Shown one piece after another: positions 1 to 7,726 of a stretch of 29,504 bases of DNA; positions within the stretch are counted from its first letter, which is position 1, and each line of letters begins with the position of its first letter. Source of the stretch: JBMNOI01 sp050942995 (lineage in GTDB: Bacteria > Chloroflexota > Anaerolineae > UBA1429); contig JBMNOI010000038.1 in assembly GCA_050942995.1 (NCBI GenBank), positions 1-29,504 on the forward strand. The letters are read 5' to 3'. The notes under the pieces were generated by a model. The model did no database searches. It was not told the origin of the DNA and saw nothing but the letters and a program-made list of their open reading frames with translations. A program made the position numbers and the translations under genes.

Positions 1-112
1 GAGCTTTGGCTCAACTTCTTTTTACACCATTATATAGACTTAATCGGTATATATGTTAAAATGGATTTGGTTTTTTAAGGAGCTGAAAAGAAATAAAAGG
101 AGTAATTAAAAA

Positions 113-721
113 ATGAAAAAATTAATCATTACTATTCTGGCAACTTTGCTTATCCTTTCCTTAGTTGGGTGTGCAGGGACGAACGAAACAGCTGATCCCG
201 AGGTTGGCATTAGCAACCCTGATGCGAGCGCAGACACCTCCACATCGGATATCGATAATGACGGCGTTAATGATGCAGAACAGAACAAAGAGACAGCGCA
301 GTCTTATGACAATGTACATGGTACAAATGTTTCTATGTATCAGAATGCGCAACTAGTATACAGCAGCAAGAACGAAATAGTTTATGCGGCCACTGATTCA
401 GGCGAGGCGGTTAATGATTTTTATAAAAATCAACCGAACCTTAAAAAGGGCCCAGGCAGTGGTAGTGTTCAGGAAGGATATTATTATTATTCGACGCCCT
501 TGACAGATTTGTTGCGCGATATGGGCACGGATCCAGATAAATATCAGGAGAAGATAGACGAAATCAACGCTTATATTAATGAATCCGGGGGATTACAGAT
601 GTTGGAAATTTATGATGTTAATGTGGATGCGCAATATATAGAGGAAAAATTCGGTTCTATCTTATCGGAACTCCCCGTTGATAAAACGCTGATCCGATAC
701 GCATTGATCGAGGAAATGTAG
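113..721 (+). CDS. Putative lipoprotein, AT-rich, unknown function
   Basis: The 202-residue product starts with a lipoprotein signal peptide: a Lys-Lys N-terminus, a hydrophobic stretch and the lipobox LVGC with Cys20, so it is probably exported and lipidated. Residues about 30-55 are an Asp/Ser/Thr-rich linker containing a DIDNDG-type segment that resembles calcium-binding thrombospondin-type repeats. The rest is an acidic, soluble domain with a Tyr run (YYYY) that I do not recognise. The start is supported by an AAAGGAG Shine-Dalgarno about 10 nt upstream. The gene is monocistronic, with its own terminator directly after it. Codon use (AAA, TTA, ATA, TAT, GAA) is clearly AT-richer than in every other gene of the window, which suggests transfer or a different compositional history. 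The lipoprotein call is fairly sure; the function is unknown. Confidence 0.75.
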   Translation: MKKLIITILATLLILSLVGCAGTNETADPEVGISNPDASADTSTSDIDNDGVNDAEQNKETAQSYDNVHGTNVSMYQNAQLVYSSKNEIVYAATDSGEAVNDFYKNQPNLKKGPGSGSVQEGYYYYSTPLTDLLRDMGTDPDKYQEKIDEINAYINESGGLQMLEIYDVNVDAQYIEEKFGSILSELPVDKTLIRYALIEEM

Positions 722-745
722 AAATATACTCTGCACGTTCGTTTT

Positions 746-772
746 AAGGCCTCTTTGTGCAAGAGGTCTTTT
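746..772 (+). terminator. Rho-independent terminator after the lipoprotein gene
   Basis: A 10-bp stem (746-755 with 761-770, one G-T pair) with a 5-nt loop runs into TTTT. It lies 25 bp after the stop of the upstream gene, so that gene is a single transcription unit. Confidence 0.75.
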
Positions 773-911
773 ACATAACATTTCTAGCATGCGAAAACAG
801 GGGGCAGGTCACAGTCATTATTCCAAGACATCCCAACCCAACTGTCCGAAAGTTTAACCCACAAACTGGTTTAGGTTATTGCAAAGCATAACCATCGCCC
901 TCCGTTTATTT

Positions 912-1330
912 TCACTCCACATCCTGCAGTCTGAACGCCTGCTCAATAACCTCCATCACGTCGTCGAGCATATCCAAGCTGTCCAGACCGATCTCGACAT
1001 CGCCGTTGCCCCATCTGCCGACACCCGTGATGTCTTTGCAGATGCCTTTCGGGTCGATGACGTCGGCGAACTTCATATTGATGGCCAAGCGGAGCCGCGA
1101 GTTCTGGATAACAACATCCACGAAGTTGGTGTCGGCCTTATAGGCGATATACAGCTTTTTAAACTCCCGCTTCACATAGGTGCCGAGGTTAAGGATTCGG
1201 GTGTTCAGCTTCTCAAAGAGCATACGGTTGAAAGCGTTCAGATACTGATAGCTTTCAAGGGTGTACTCCGGCGTGGTGTCATCCTGTTTACGGTACGGCG
1301 CGAGTTCGGCTTCTGTAAGCGTCGGGTAGG
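912..1330 (-). pseudogene. 5'-truncated DUF5655-domain protein remnant
   Basis: Reading leftwards, the last ~140 codons look like the C-terminal DUF5655 domain (often labelled predicted transport protein). It contains segments such as FKKLYIAYKADTNFVD, LRLAINMKF, DPKGICKDITGVGRWG and GDVEIGLDSLD, and ends at a normal stop. Family members usually have a further N-terminal region. Here family-like sequence stops around 1330, and the reading frame beyond it is Arg/Pro-rich noise from the opposite strand of another gene fragment. No ribosome binding site or plausible start was found at the break. I read it as the intact 3' end of a broken gene. DUF5655 domains often occur beside restriction or defence-type modules, but nothing of that kind survives here. 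Confidence 0.6.
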
Positions 1331-1564
1331 GCCACGCAGACCCGGACGCCCGAAACAGATGGCCCGGTGAGTCTGGACTGGCAACGCGAGGGAGGCGTGG
1401 CCGGTTTTTGCGATCGTTTGTCCATCGATGAAGAGAACCGTGTATACTATGCGATCTGTGGCGGCACGGTGCTCTCGAGCGATTTGATGCCGGATGAACG
1501 GGCCACATATCGGGCGTACACCGAAATCGGCGGGCTGTTTTTTTGCCGTAACAGTATCTTTTAA
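1319..1564 (+). pseudogene. 5'-truncated hypothetical protein fragment
   Basis: The frame opens after a stop at 1316 and reads a conserved-looking segment (GGVAGFCDRLSIDEENRV, then ICGGTVLSSDLMPDERAT). This resembles small exported proteins common in Chloroflexota that carry a GG-[IV]-AGFCD motif; that comparison is from memory and weak. No signal peptide or ribosome binding site is present, so the N-terminus appears lost. The final residues follow a run of eight T and may be shifted out of frame. The stop lies inside the inverted repeat that begins at 1556. The fragment points away from the DUF5655 remnant, so both genes have lost their 5' ends at the same junction. Confidence 0.45.
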
Positions 1565-1622
1565 CGATTACAAGGCAAATCGTTAAAAGATGCACACCCC
1601 CAGATGTCTAATCGTTAAAAAT
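1556..1622. repeat. Three copies of a TTTTAACGATTA repeat, two forming a hairpin
   Basis: Positions 1556-1569 and 1578-1591 are a perfect 14-bp inverted repeat with an 8-nt loop. A third copy (TAATCGTTAAAA, 1609-1620) repeats the right arm, so 1559-1570 and 1609-1620 also form 12-bp terminal inverted repeats of a 62-bp unit. There is no T-run typical of a terminator. It could be a miniature mobile element, a transposon scar or a protein-binding site. Confidence 0.6.
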
Positions 1623-1704
1623 AAGCACTTGGCAGCCACAGGTTCGTGTCAAGTATCCTCCGAAAATGGCTACTCTAAAACACCAACTATTGGTACAAGG
1701 CAGA

Positions 1705-1747
1705 AAGCACAAAGCCCGAAAGTGGCTTAAATCAAGCACTTTCGGGC
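1705..1747 (-). terminator. Terminator-like hairpin downstream of tRNA-Asp
   Basis: Arms 1714-1728 and 1734-1747 pair over 14 bp with one bulged base and a 5-nt loop. In the minus direction the hairpin is followed by TTTGTGCTTT. It lies about 55 bp past the tRNA 3' end, so it probably ends that transcript. The rest of 1623-1802 holds no gene that I can see. Confidence 0.55.
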
Positions 1748-1802
1748 AAACAAAAAACCACCTGTCGACAAAATTCCTTTTATCAATAGATGGTATTTGA
1801 TT

Positions 1803-1879
1803 TGGCGGAGGCGACGGGGATCGAACCCGCGATCTCCGGCTTGACAGGCCGACATGTTAGACCACTACACTACGCCTCC
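1803..1879 (-). tRNA. tRNA-Asp (GTC)
   Basis: The minus strand folds as a complete tRNA. The 7-bp acceptor stem GGAGGCG/CGCCTCC is followed by discriminator G and an encoded CCA. The D-arm contains AGTGGTCTAA, the 5-bp anticodon stem carries the loop CTGTCAA (anticodon GTC, Asp), and the T-arm contains GGTTCGATCCC. It has a strong promoter just upstream. Its 3' end faces the accessory-looking sequence at 1-1800. Confidence 0.96.
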
Positions 1880-1890
1880 AGACGAGCAAC

Positions 1891-1919
1891 ATAGTACCAC
1901 GCATCGGGCGGCCTGTCAA
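1891..1919 (-). promoter_or_regulatory. Sigma70-type promoter for tRNA-Asp
   Basis: On the minus strand, TTGACA (1914-1919) and TACTAT (1891-1896) are separated by exactly 17 bp. The tRNA 5' end follows 11 bp after the -10 box. Confidence 0.8.
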
Positions 1920-1920
1920 A

Positions 1921-1949
1921 ATGACGTTTATGCGTCCTGATGGTACAAT
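1921..1949 (+). promoter_or_regulatory. Probable promoter of the kinase/phosphatase operon
   Basis: A -35-like ATGACG (1921-1926) and TACAAT (1944-1949) are spaced by 17 bp, with a TGG just upstream of the -10 box that makes an extended -10. This would leave a leader of roughly 125 nt before the kinase start at 2081. Its -35 box is one base away from the -35 box of the divergent tRNA promoter. Confidence 0.6.
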
Positions 1950-2080
1950 AATCCGTGAACTGTTGGGATATGTCCGAACGGAGCGGGCGCGACCGCAACC
2001 CGACGCTTGTCTTCTGCGTAAATGAGGTTGGCCCGTTGAGTGGGCGCTCTGACGAACGCATGTGAATTGGGGAAACAGCA

Positions 2081-3610
2081 ATGCAGACCAAACCCCTTGC
2101 TGTGGGAACCCTGGTAAAGGGAAGATATATCATCACCCGGCTGGTGGCGGGGGGTGGCATGGCGTGGATCTATGAGGTGGAAGAACGCCTGCCCAACGGC
2201 ACCGCGCGGGTGTGGGCGATGAAAGAGTTGCGCATCGACGCCGACGACAATCACACGGCGGAGGAGAGCCGTCACCTGTTCGAACAGGAGGCCAATATCC
2301 TGGTGCAACTCGACCATCCCAACCTGCCGCAGGTGAGCGCCTATTTCCAGCAGAACGGCCGGTCGTATTTGGTGATGGAGTTTATTCACGGCGAGTCGCT
2401 GGAGAAGCGGCTGGAGCGGGCCAACGCGCCGCTGATGGAATCCGAGGTGGTGGATTGGGCGGTTCAGATCTGTGATGTCCTTTCGTATCTACACACCCGT
2501 CCCCGACCGGTGATTTTTCGCGATATGAAGCCCTCCAACGTCATGGTGACGCCTGAGGGGCGCGCTATGCTGATCGATTTTGGAATCGCCCGCACCTACA
2601 AGAGCGGCCAACGCCGGGATACGATCAGTATGGGCTCGGAGAATTATGCCGCGCCGGAGCAGTGGGGCAAAGCACAGACCGATCCCCGGGCCGATATCTA
2701 TGGTCTGGGGGCCACGCTCTACCACCTGCTGACCAATGTGCCCCCGCTGCCGGCCTTTGTGCCGACGCCGCGGGTTCCCGTGCGCCAGTATAACCCCGCG
2801 GTGAGCGAGGCGACGGCGGCGGTGATCGAACGGGCGATGAGCGAGGATCGCGAGCAGCGTTATCCCACGGCGGCTGCCATGGGCGAGGCGTTGCTGGAGG
2901 CGATGCCCCGCCGTGAGCGGCGCCGCATCGAGGCGCGGTTGCAGGCTCTGGCGCGAAACGGCAGCCGTTCGTCAATGGCGCCTGTATCCCGACCTGTGGC
3001 CCGACCACAGCCCGATTCTATGCCGCCCCCCGGCAGGAATGTGACCGCGCCGGAACCCCGGGCAAAGCCCGTGCGTCCGACGCCGACGACCCCATCGGAG
3101 GCCGTCTCTCCCAGGCCCGCACCGCCCCCGGTGACGATGCGCCCGGTGCCGCCGACCCAACCGGCGACCGATGACCTGGTCCATCCCGAGGCCGAGGGCG
3201 AATTCACGCGGGTTTGTCCGGCCTGCGGTATGCTGAACCGGCCGGTGGCGCGGTTCTGCCGGGGCTGTGGACAGCCCTTTGTGGCGCCTATGCCGCCGAC
3301 GCTGACACTGGTCATGCCGCCCGAATCTCATTGGGAGTACCCGTTGCGCGGGCGAAACGTCCTCATCGGCCGACCGGGCGGCGCGATGCCGGTGGATCTG
3401 GATATCAGTTTTTATGATCCCGATGGCTATATCTCGCGCAACCATGCGCGGGTTACGGTGGACCAACGACAGTACAGCATCACCGATTTGGGAAGCGTGA
3501 ACGGCACCTATGTCAACGGGCGACGCCTGACGCCCCACGTCGCGACCCCTCTGCGCCAGGGCGATCGCGTTCGAATGGGGCGGGTGGTGTTCGAGTTTCG
3601 CGTGCGTTGA
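2081..3610 (+). CDS. Ser/Thr protein kinase with zinc ribbon and C-terminal FHA domain
   Basis: The 509-residue protein has an N-terminal Hanks-type kinase (about 15-275): Gly-rich loop GGGMAWIYEV, Lys48 in WAMKEL, catalytic loop FRDMKPSN (Asp148), IDFG (Asp166) and AAPEQW. The usual His of HRD is Phe146, but Arg147 is kept. A Pro-rich linker follows, then a double-CxxC zinc ribbon (CPACG to CRGCG) and an FHA domain (about 420-509: IGRPGG, SRNHAR, NGTYVNG), the phosphothreonine reader. No membrane segment is seen, so it is probably cytosolic. The ATG is preceded by GGGGAA. It is the first gene of a five-gene operon, and its FHA domain is likely to dock phosphorylated partners encoded there. 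Domain calls are secure; substrates are unknown. Confidence 0.93.
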   Translation: MQTKPLAVGTLVKGRYIITRLVAGGGMAWIYEVEERLPNGTARVWAMKELRIDADDNHTAEESRHLFEQEANILVQLDHPNLPQVSAYFQQNGRSYLVMEFIHGESLEKRLERANAPLMESEVVDWAVQICDVLSYLHTRPRPVIFRDMKPSNVMVTPEGRAMLIDFGIARTYKSGQRRDTISMGSENYAAPEQWGKAQTDPRADIYGLGATLYHLLTNVPPLPAFVPTPRVPVRQYNPAVSEATAAVIERAMSEDREQRYPTAAAMGEALLEAMPRRERRRIEARLQALARNGSRSSMAPVSRPVARPQPDSMPPPGRNVTAPEPRAKPVRPTPTTPSEAVSPRPAPPPVTMRPVPPTQPATDDLVHPEAEGEFTRVCPACGMLNRPVARFCRGCGQPFVAPMPPTLTLVMPPESHWEYPLRGRNVLIGRPGGAMPVDLDISFYDPDGYISRNHARVTVDQRQYSITDLGSVNGTYVNGRRLTPHVATPLRQGDRVRMGRVVFEFRVR

Positions 3611-3683
3611 GGTCAGCATGACGTCAGCCGGATGACGGCGTATCCTGATCGTACACGTCACAGCCGGACAGGAGAGTAAGTGT

Positions 3684-5165
3684 ATGAAATGCCCAGAGTG
3701 TGGACGAATGAATCGGGTGGCGGCAGGCTATTGCGCCTGGTGCGGCCATCATTTGGCGTCGGAAAAAGATGTCCGGCCTGGCAAAGAGGCTGCGCGTGAA
3801 CCCTTTGACGCGGGGGATGATCTACCCCTCGACGAGGGCAATCCGGACGCTATCGAGGCTGAGACGAGCGGCGATGTCGATATCGAGGAGCCCTTTGGCG
3901 CCGGCCCGACGGGCGATGAGGACGGAGAGGAGGCGGCGCCGGCCCCTCCGTTCGACGAGGGCGAGCCGGTCTCTGTTGAGGCCGAAAAGGCTCCGGACGA
4001 CGAAACTCTGGGAGCGCCCTCGGGCGATGAGGGGGCGATGGATCAGGAGCAAGAGTCGGGCGCTCTGGGCGTGGGCGATATACTGGCGGGGCATTACGAG
4101 ATCGTCGAGCTGCTGGAGGAGGGCGAGGCGGTCAACCGGTACCGCGCCCGGGATCTCGCGCTCTGCGCATCCTGTGGCTATGATGATAACCCTCCGGGAA
4201 GCGATTTCTGTGCCTCGTGCGGGGCGGCGCTGGATGTCGCGTTTTACGTGACGGTGGTGGAGCAAGTGCAGCGCCCGCCGCGTCATTATGATGTGCATTT
4301 CGAGGAAAAGGAACGTGACTATTACATCACCGTCGAGCCGCTGCCCGAGGTGGAGGGTGAGGGAGATGATGGGGCGGAGGCGCACGGCCCCATTCGCCTG
4401 ATCTGGGGATATGCCACCGATCAGGGGTTACAGCGAGATCATAACGAGGATTATGCGGATGCCCGGCTGTATACTCGCAGCACGGGGGAGGTGCTGGGCC
4501 TGTTCGTCGTGGCCGATGGCCTGGGCGGGCAGGATTCGGGCGAGGTGGCCAGCCAGATGGCCACCGAGGCGGTGTGGGAGTCGCTGCGTGAGACGGTATG
4601 GGAACGACTGCTGCGTGGCGAATCTCTGGGCGATGATGAGCTGGAGGCGCGCCTGGTCGAAGCGGTGGCGGCGGCCAACCGCGTCGTCTATGAAACGCGC
4701 GTCGAGCGAGACAGCGATATGAGCACCACCCTGACGTTGGCCATGATTGTGGATGACACCGCCTATGTGGGCAATGTGGGCGATAGCCGCACCTACTTGT
4801 GGAACGCCGGCGGATTGCAACATATTACTCGCGATCATTCGCTGGTGCAGCGTCTGGTCGATGCCGGGCAGCTCTCTGCCGACGAGGTATACACCCATCC
4901 ACGGCGCAACGTGATCTATCAATCCATCGGCGATCGGCACGACGTGAACGTAGACGTGTTTCGCCATCGGCTGGCCGTGGATGACCGACTGATTCTGTGC
5001 AGTGATGGGCTGTGGGAGATGGTGCGCGACGAGGGCATGGAGGAAGTGTTGCTCTCCGAGCCCGACCCGCAGCGCGCCGCCGATCGCCTGGTGCAGAACG
5101 CCAATCTGGCCGGGGGCGAGGACAATATCACCGTGATTGTGGTGCAGGCTATTCCCGGCCGCTGA
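3684..5165 (+). CDS. Zinc-ribbon PP2C-family Ser/Thr phosphatase with kinase-relic segment
   Basis: The 493-residue protein opens with a zinc ribbon (Cys3, 6, 17, 20). A very acidic linker (about 25-130) leads to a short stretch resembling the first strands of a kinase N-lobe (GHYEIVELLEEGEAVNRYR, about 135-153), then a second zinc ribbon (CASCG to CASCG). From about 240 to the end is a PP2C domain with the metal-binding motifs intact: RDHNED, VADGLGG, GDSRTY, CSDGLWEM and GGEDNITV. It should dephosphorylate Ser/Thr residues in a Mn/Mg-dependent way, presumably on targets of the two kinases in the operon. GGAGA precedes the ATG. It lies 73 bp after the first kinase and 29 bp before the vWA gene. 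The relic kinase segment lacks the catalytic Lys and everything downstream. Confidence 0.92.
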   Translation: MKCPECGRMNRVAAGYCAWCGHHLASEKDVRPGKEAAREPFDAGDDLPLDEGNPDAIEAETSGDVDIEEPFGAGPTGDEDGEEAAPAPPFDEGEPVSVEAEKAPDDETLGAPSGDEGAMDQEQESGALGVGDILAGHYEIVELLEEGEAVNRYRARDLALCASCGYDDNPPGSDFCASCGAALDVAFYVTVVEQVQRPPRHYDVHFEEKERDYYITVEPLPEVEGEGDDGAEAHGPIRLIWGYATDQGLQRDHNEDYADARLYTRSTGEVLGLFVVADGLGGQDSGEVASQMATEAVWESLRETVWERLLRGESLGDDELEARLVEAVAAANRVVYETRVERDSDMSTTLTLAMIVDDTAYVGNVGDSRTYLWNAGGLQHITRDHSLVQRLVDAGQLSADEVYTHPRRNVIYQSIGDRHDVNVDVFRHRLAVDDRLILCSDGLWEMVRDEGMEEVLLSEPDPQRAADRLVQNANLAGGEDNITVIVVQAIPGR

Positions 5166-5194
5166 TCGACGTGGTAAGCAGAAGGGAGAGATTC

Positions 5195-6457
5195 ATGGCG
5201 AACGAAGTACAGCTCGTGACGACGATGAATAAACCGAGCGTGCCCTTAAGCAGCATGCAGCAACTGATCTATGTGCTGGTCGAGGCCAAACCCAGCGAGG
5301 TGATCTCGCAGACGCGCATGCCGATGAACCTGGGTTTTGTGCTGGATCGCAGCGGCTCGATGCGCGGCGCCAAGATCGACCGGCTAAAAGAGGCCATGTC
5401 GATCGCCCTCCGGCGCATGGCCCCGGATGATCTTGTCTCGGTGACGATCTTTAACGACAGCGCCGAGGTGATCGCCAAGAGCGGAACACTGGCGAGCCAT
5501 AGCGGTCTGGAGGATCGAATCAATCGCATTCGCGCCGGGGGCGGCACACAGATGGCCCGGGGGATGAGTCTGGGGTTGCGCGAGGTCTATCGCGAGTTTA
5601 GCGAGAAGCGGGCCAACAAACTCTTGTTGCTGACCGACGGCCAGACCTATGGCGATGAGGCGCAGTGCATCAAGCTGGCCAAAGAGTCGGGCGAGCACCA
5701 TATCCAGATCTATGCGATGGGGCTGGGCGACGACTGGAACGAGAACCTGCTGGATCAGATCGGCAGCCTGAGCAACGGCGATTCGGACCTCATCGAATCG
5801 GCGGACGAGATCGTGCCCCTCTTTACTCAGACGGTGCAACGCTCTCAACAGGCCGTGGTGCGTGATGCCCGGATGACCCTTCGGTTGGTATCGGGTGTGG
5901 TGCCGCGTCAGGTCTGGCAGGTCACCCCCGTCATCGCCAACGTGGGGTATACCGCCATCGGCGAGCACGATGTTCAGTTCGAACTGGGCGAGCTGGACGC
6001 CGTCCAGGGCAAATCGTTGCTTATCGAGCTGCTTCTGCCTCCACGGCGGGCCGGGCGCTATCGTATCGCTCAGGCCGAGATCGAGTACAATCTCCCGTTG
6101 CAGGGAGTGAGCGGAGCACTGGCCCGCAGCGATATCGTCCTGAACTATACGACCGATGTGCAGGAGGCGCAGCGGTACGATCCCATGATGATGAACCTCA
6201 TCGAAAAGGTGACGGCCTTTAAACTGCAGACGCGGGCGCTGGATGAGGCCAGCATGGGCAATATCGTCGGCGCCACGCAAAAGCTTCGCGCCGCGGCCAC
6301 GCGACTCCTGGATCTGGGTGAGATTGAGCTGGCCCAGGCGGCGCAGCAAGAGGCCGATAATCTGGAGCAGAGCGGGCAGATGTCGGCGGGAGGCACTAAA
6401 AAACTACGCTACCAGACGCGCAAGCTCACCCAGCGCCTGCCCGATCTGCCGGAATAG
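5195..6457 (+). CDS. vWA-domain protein (TerY/YfbK-like)
   Basis: The 420-residue protein carries a von Willebrand factor A domain (about 45-225) with a complete MIDAS metal site: DRSGS (Asp51, Ser53, Ser55), the Thr in GGTQMARG and Asp in LLTDGQ. A beta-rich region follows, then a helical C-terminus with the LGEIELAQAAQQEAD pattern. There is no signal peptide or membrane segment, so it is likely a cytosolic metal-dependent adaptor. I chose ATG 5195 because GAAGGGAGAG precedes it and it follows the phosphatase stop; an upstream in-frame extension would overlap that gene. vWA proteins next to PP2C and kinase genes recall the TerY-P triads of tellurite/stress systems. It is the only member of the operon without a zinc ribbon or FHA domain, so it may be a substrate or scaffold. 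Confidence 0.92.
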   Translation: MANEVQLVTTMNKPSVPLSSMQQLIYVLVEAKPSEVISQTRMPMNLGFVLDRSGSMRGAKIDRLKEAMSIALRRMAPDDLVSVTIFNDSAEVIAKSGTLASHSGLEDRINRIRAGGGTQMARGMSLGLREVYREFSEKRANKLLLLTDGQTYGDEAQCIKLAKESGEHHIQIYAMGLGDDWNENLLDQIGSLSNGDSDLIESADEIVPLFTQTVQRSQQAVVRDARMTLRLVSGVVPRQVWQVTPVIANVGYTAIGEHDVQFELGELDAVQGKSLLIELLLPPRRAGRYRIAQAEIEYNLPLQGVSGALARSDIVLNYTTDVQEAQRYDPMMMNLIEKVTAFKLQTRALDEASMGNIVGATQKLRAAATRLLDLGEIELAQAAQQEADNLEQSGQMSAGGTKKLRYQTRKLTQRLPDLPE

Positions 6458-6586
6458 ATGGATGCACAGACGACGCCTTTCAAGGAAAGGGAGCATGGCT
6501 CCTGAAGGGTGATCGAGGATTGACGGCAAACGATCGATCCGATTCGACGGACACATGCTGGACGAAACGCGAAAGGAGTTCGAGAG

Positions 6587-7726
6587 ATGAAGTGTCCGAA
6601 TTGTGGAAATGAGGCGCAGGACGACGCCATTTTCTGCGATCAGTGTGGAACCCGTTTGCAGGGACAGGCGGCGGTGGCTCCGGAAGCCGTGGCGCAGACT
6701 GCTACGCAGCCTGCAGCGCAGCCGGTAGCACACGCTGCGCCGCGCGGCAGCGTGTGTCCGCAGTGCGGTGCGGTGAACACGCCCGGCGAGATATTCTGCG
6801 GCGAGTGTGGCACGCCACTGGATGCCCCCGAACCCGACGCCGATGTGGCCGATGAGGCGACATTTGCCGGGGCACCGGTGGTGGACGAGATGGACACGGC
6901 CGCGTCATCGACCGGCGCACCGGCGGGGCGTACCTGTCCCGATTGCGGGGCGACGGTGGCCGAGGACGACGAATTCTGCTATGCCTGCGGCGCCGAGCTG
7001 AAAACGGCGGCTGCCGCCATGCAACCCGCGGTCGAGGGCGTCCCGGTTGCCGGGCCTGTGGAGGTCGGCGGGGGGGAACCCGAGACGGTCGAACCCGAGG
7101 CCGCCGAACCCGAAGCGGTCGAGGCGGTACCCGAGCCGCAGGTCGAGGCCGCTCCGGTGGCTCATGGATTGACCGAGTGCCCGACGTGTGGCGCCCGGGT
7201 GGGCCCCGACGACGCATTTTGCGAGTTCTGCGGCGCGGCGTTGATCGCGCCAACTGAAGCAGCGCCGGCCGCACAACCCGAGCCCGCAGCGCCCGAGATC
7301 CCGGCCGCACCGGTCACGCCGCCACAAGCGGCTCCGGCTCCCGCGCCTGAACCGACGGTGGCTCCCGAACCGGCGGCGCCGGAGCGCGCCGTTGCAGCGC
7401 CTGTGGCCAGGCTGATCGTGACGGCCAGCGGGGTAGAGATTCCGTTGCCTCAGGGACAAGAGGCCATTGTAGGGCGCGAGGATCCCTATGGCGGCATTTT
7501 CCCCGACATCGATCTGACGCCTCATGGGGCCGAAGAGGGCGGCGTGTCGCGCCGCCATTTCCGGATCGCCCTGTCTGGCGGTCAGTATACGGTGGAGGAT
7601 CTGAACAGCACCAACTTTACGCTGCTCAATCGCAAGCGGCTGGATCCGGGGGTGCCCCAGCCGCTGACCGACGGTGACGAAATACGCGCAGGTCGTCTGC
7701 GCCTGGTGTTCAAGGTAGGGGTGTGA
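6587..7726 (+). CDS. Tetra-zinc-ribbon FHA-domain protein
   Basis: The 379-residue protein has four double-CxxC zinc ribbons (CPNCG/CDQCG, CPQCG/CGECG, CPDCG/CYACG, CPTCG/CEFCG) within about 1-220, joined by Ala/Pro/Glu-rich flexible linkers. A C-terminal FHA domain (about 280-379) follows, with IVGRED, SRRHFR and NSTNFTLLN. There is no enzymatic domain. It looks like a multivalent adaptor that reads phosphothreonine through FHA and contacts partners through the ribbons. AAAGGAG precedes the ATG. A 129-bp gap with a weak hairpin (GGAGC/GCTCC) separates it from the vWA gene. Its stop overlaps the next start as TGATG, so translation of the second kinase is probably coupled to it. The low-complexity linkers use very GC-rich codons. 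Confidence 0.9.
   Translation: MKCPNCGNEAQDDAIFCDQCGTRLQGQAAVAPEAVAQTATQPAAQPVAHAAPRGSVCPQCGAVNTPGEIFCGECGTPLDAPEPDADVADEATFAGAPVVDEMDTAASSTGAPAGRTCPDCGATVAEDDEFCYACGAELKTAAAAMQPAVEGVPVAGPVEVGGGEPETVEPEAAEPEAVEAVPEPQVEAAPVAHGLTECPTCGARVGPDDAFCEFCGAALIAPTEAAPAAQPEPAAPEIPAAPVTPPQAAPAPAPEPTVAPEPAAPERAVAAPVARLIVTASGVEIPLPQGQEAIVGREDPYGGIFPDIDLTPHGAEEGGVSRRHFRIALSGGQYTVEDLNSTNFTLLNRKRLDPGVPQPLTDGDEIRAGRLRLVFKVGV

Noticed and set aside
879..1370. 163-residue plus-strand frame over the DUF5655 remnant
   Set aside because: It is the mirror of the better-supported minus-strand domain and has no recognisable motif.
1331..1595. N-terminal extension of the DUF5655 frame to 227 residues
   Set aside because: This part is Arg/Pro/His-rich noise antisense to another gene fragment and has no ribosome binding site, so it is not a real N-terminus.
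5384..6349. 321-residue minus-strand frame opposite the vWA gene
   Set aside because: Antisense open frames are common in GC-rich DNA; composition is His/Gln/Arg-rich and no motif is present.
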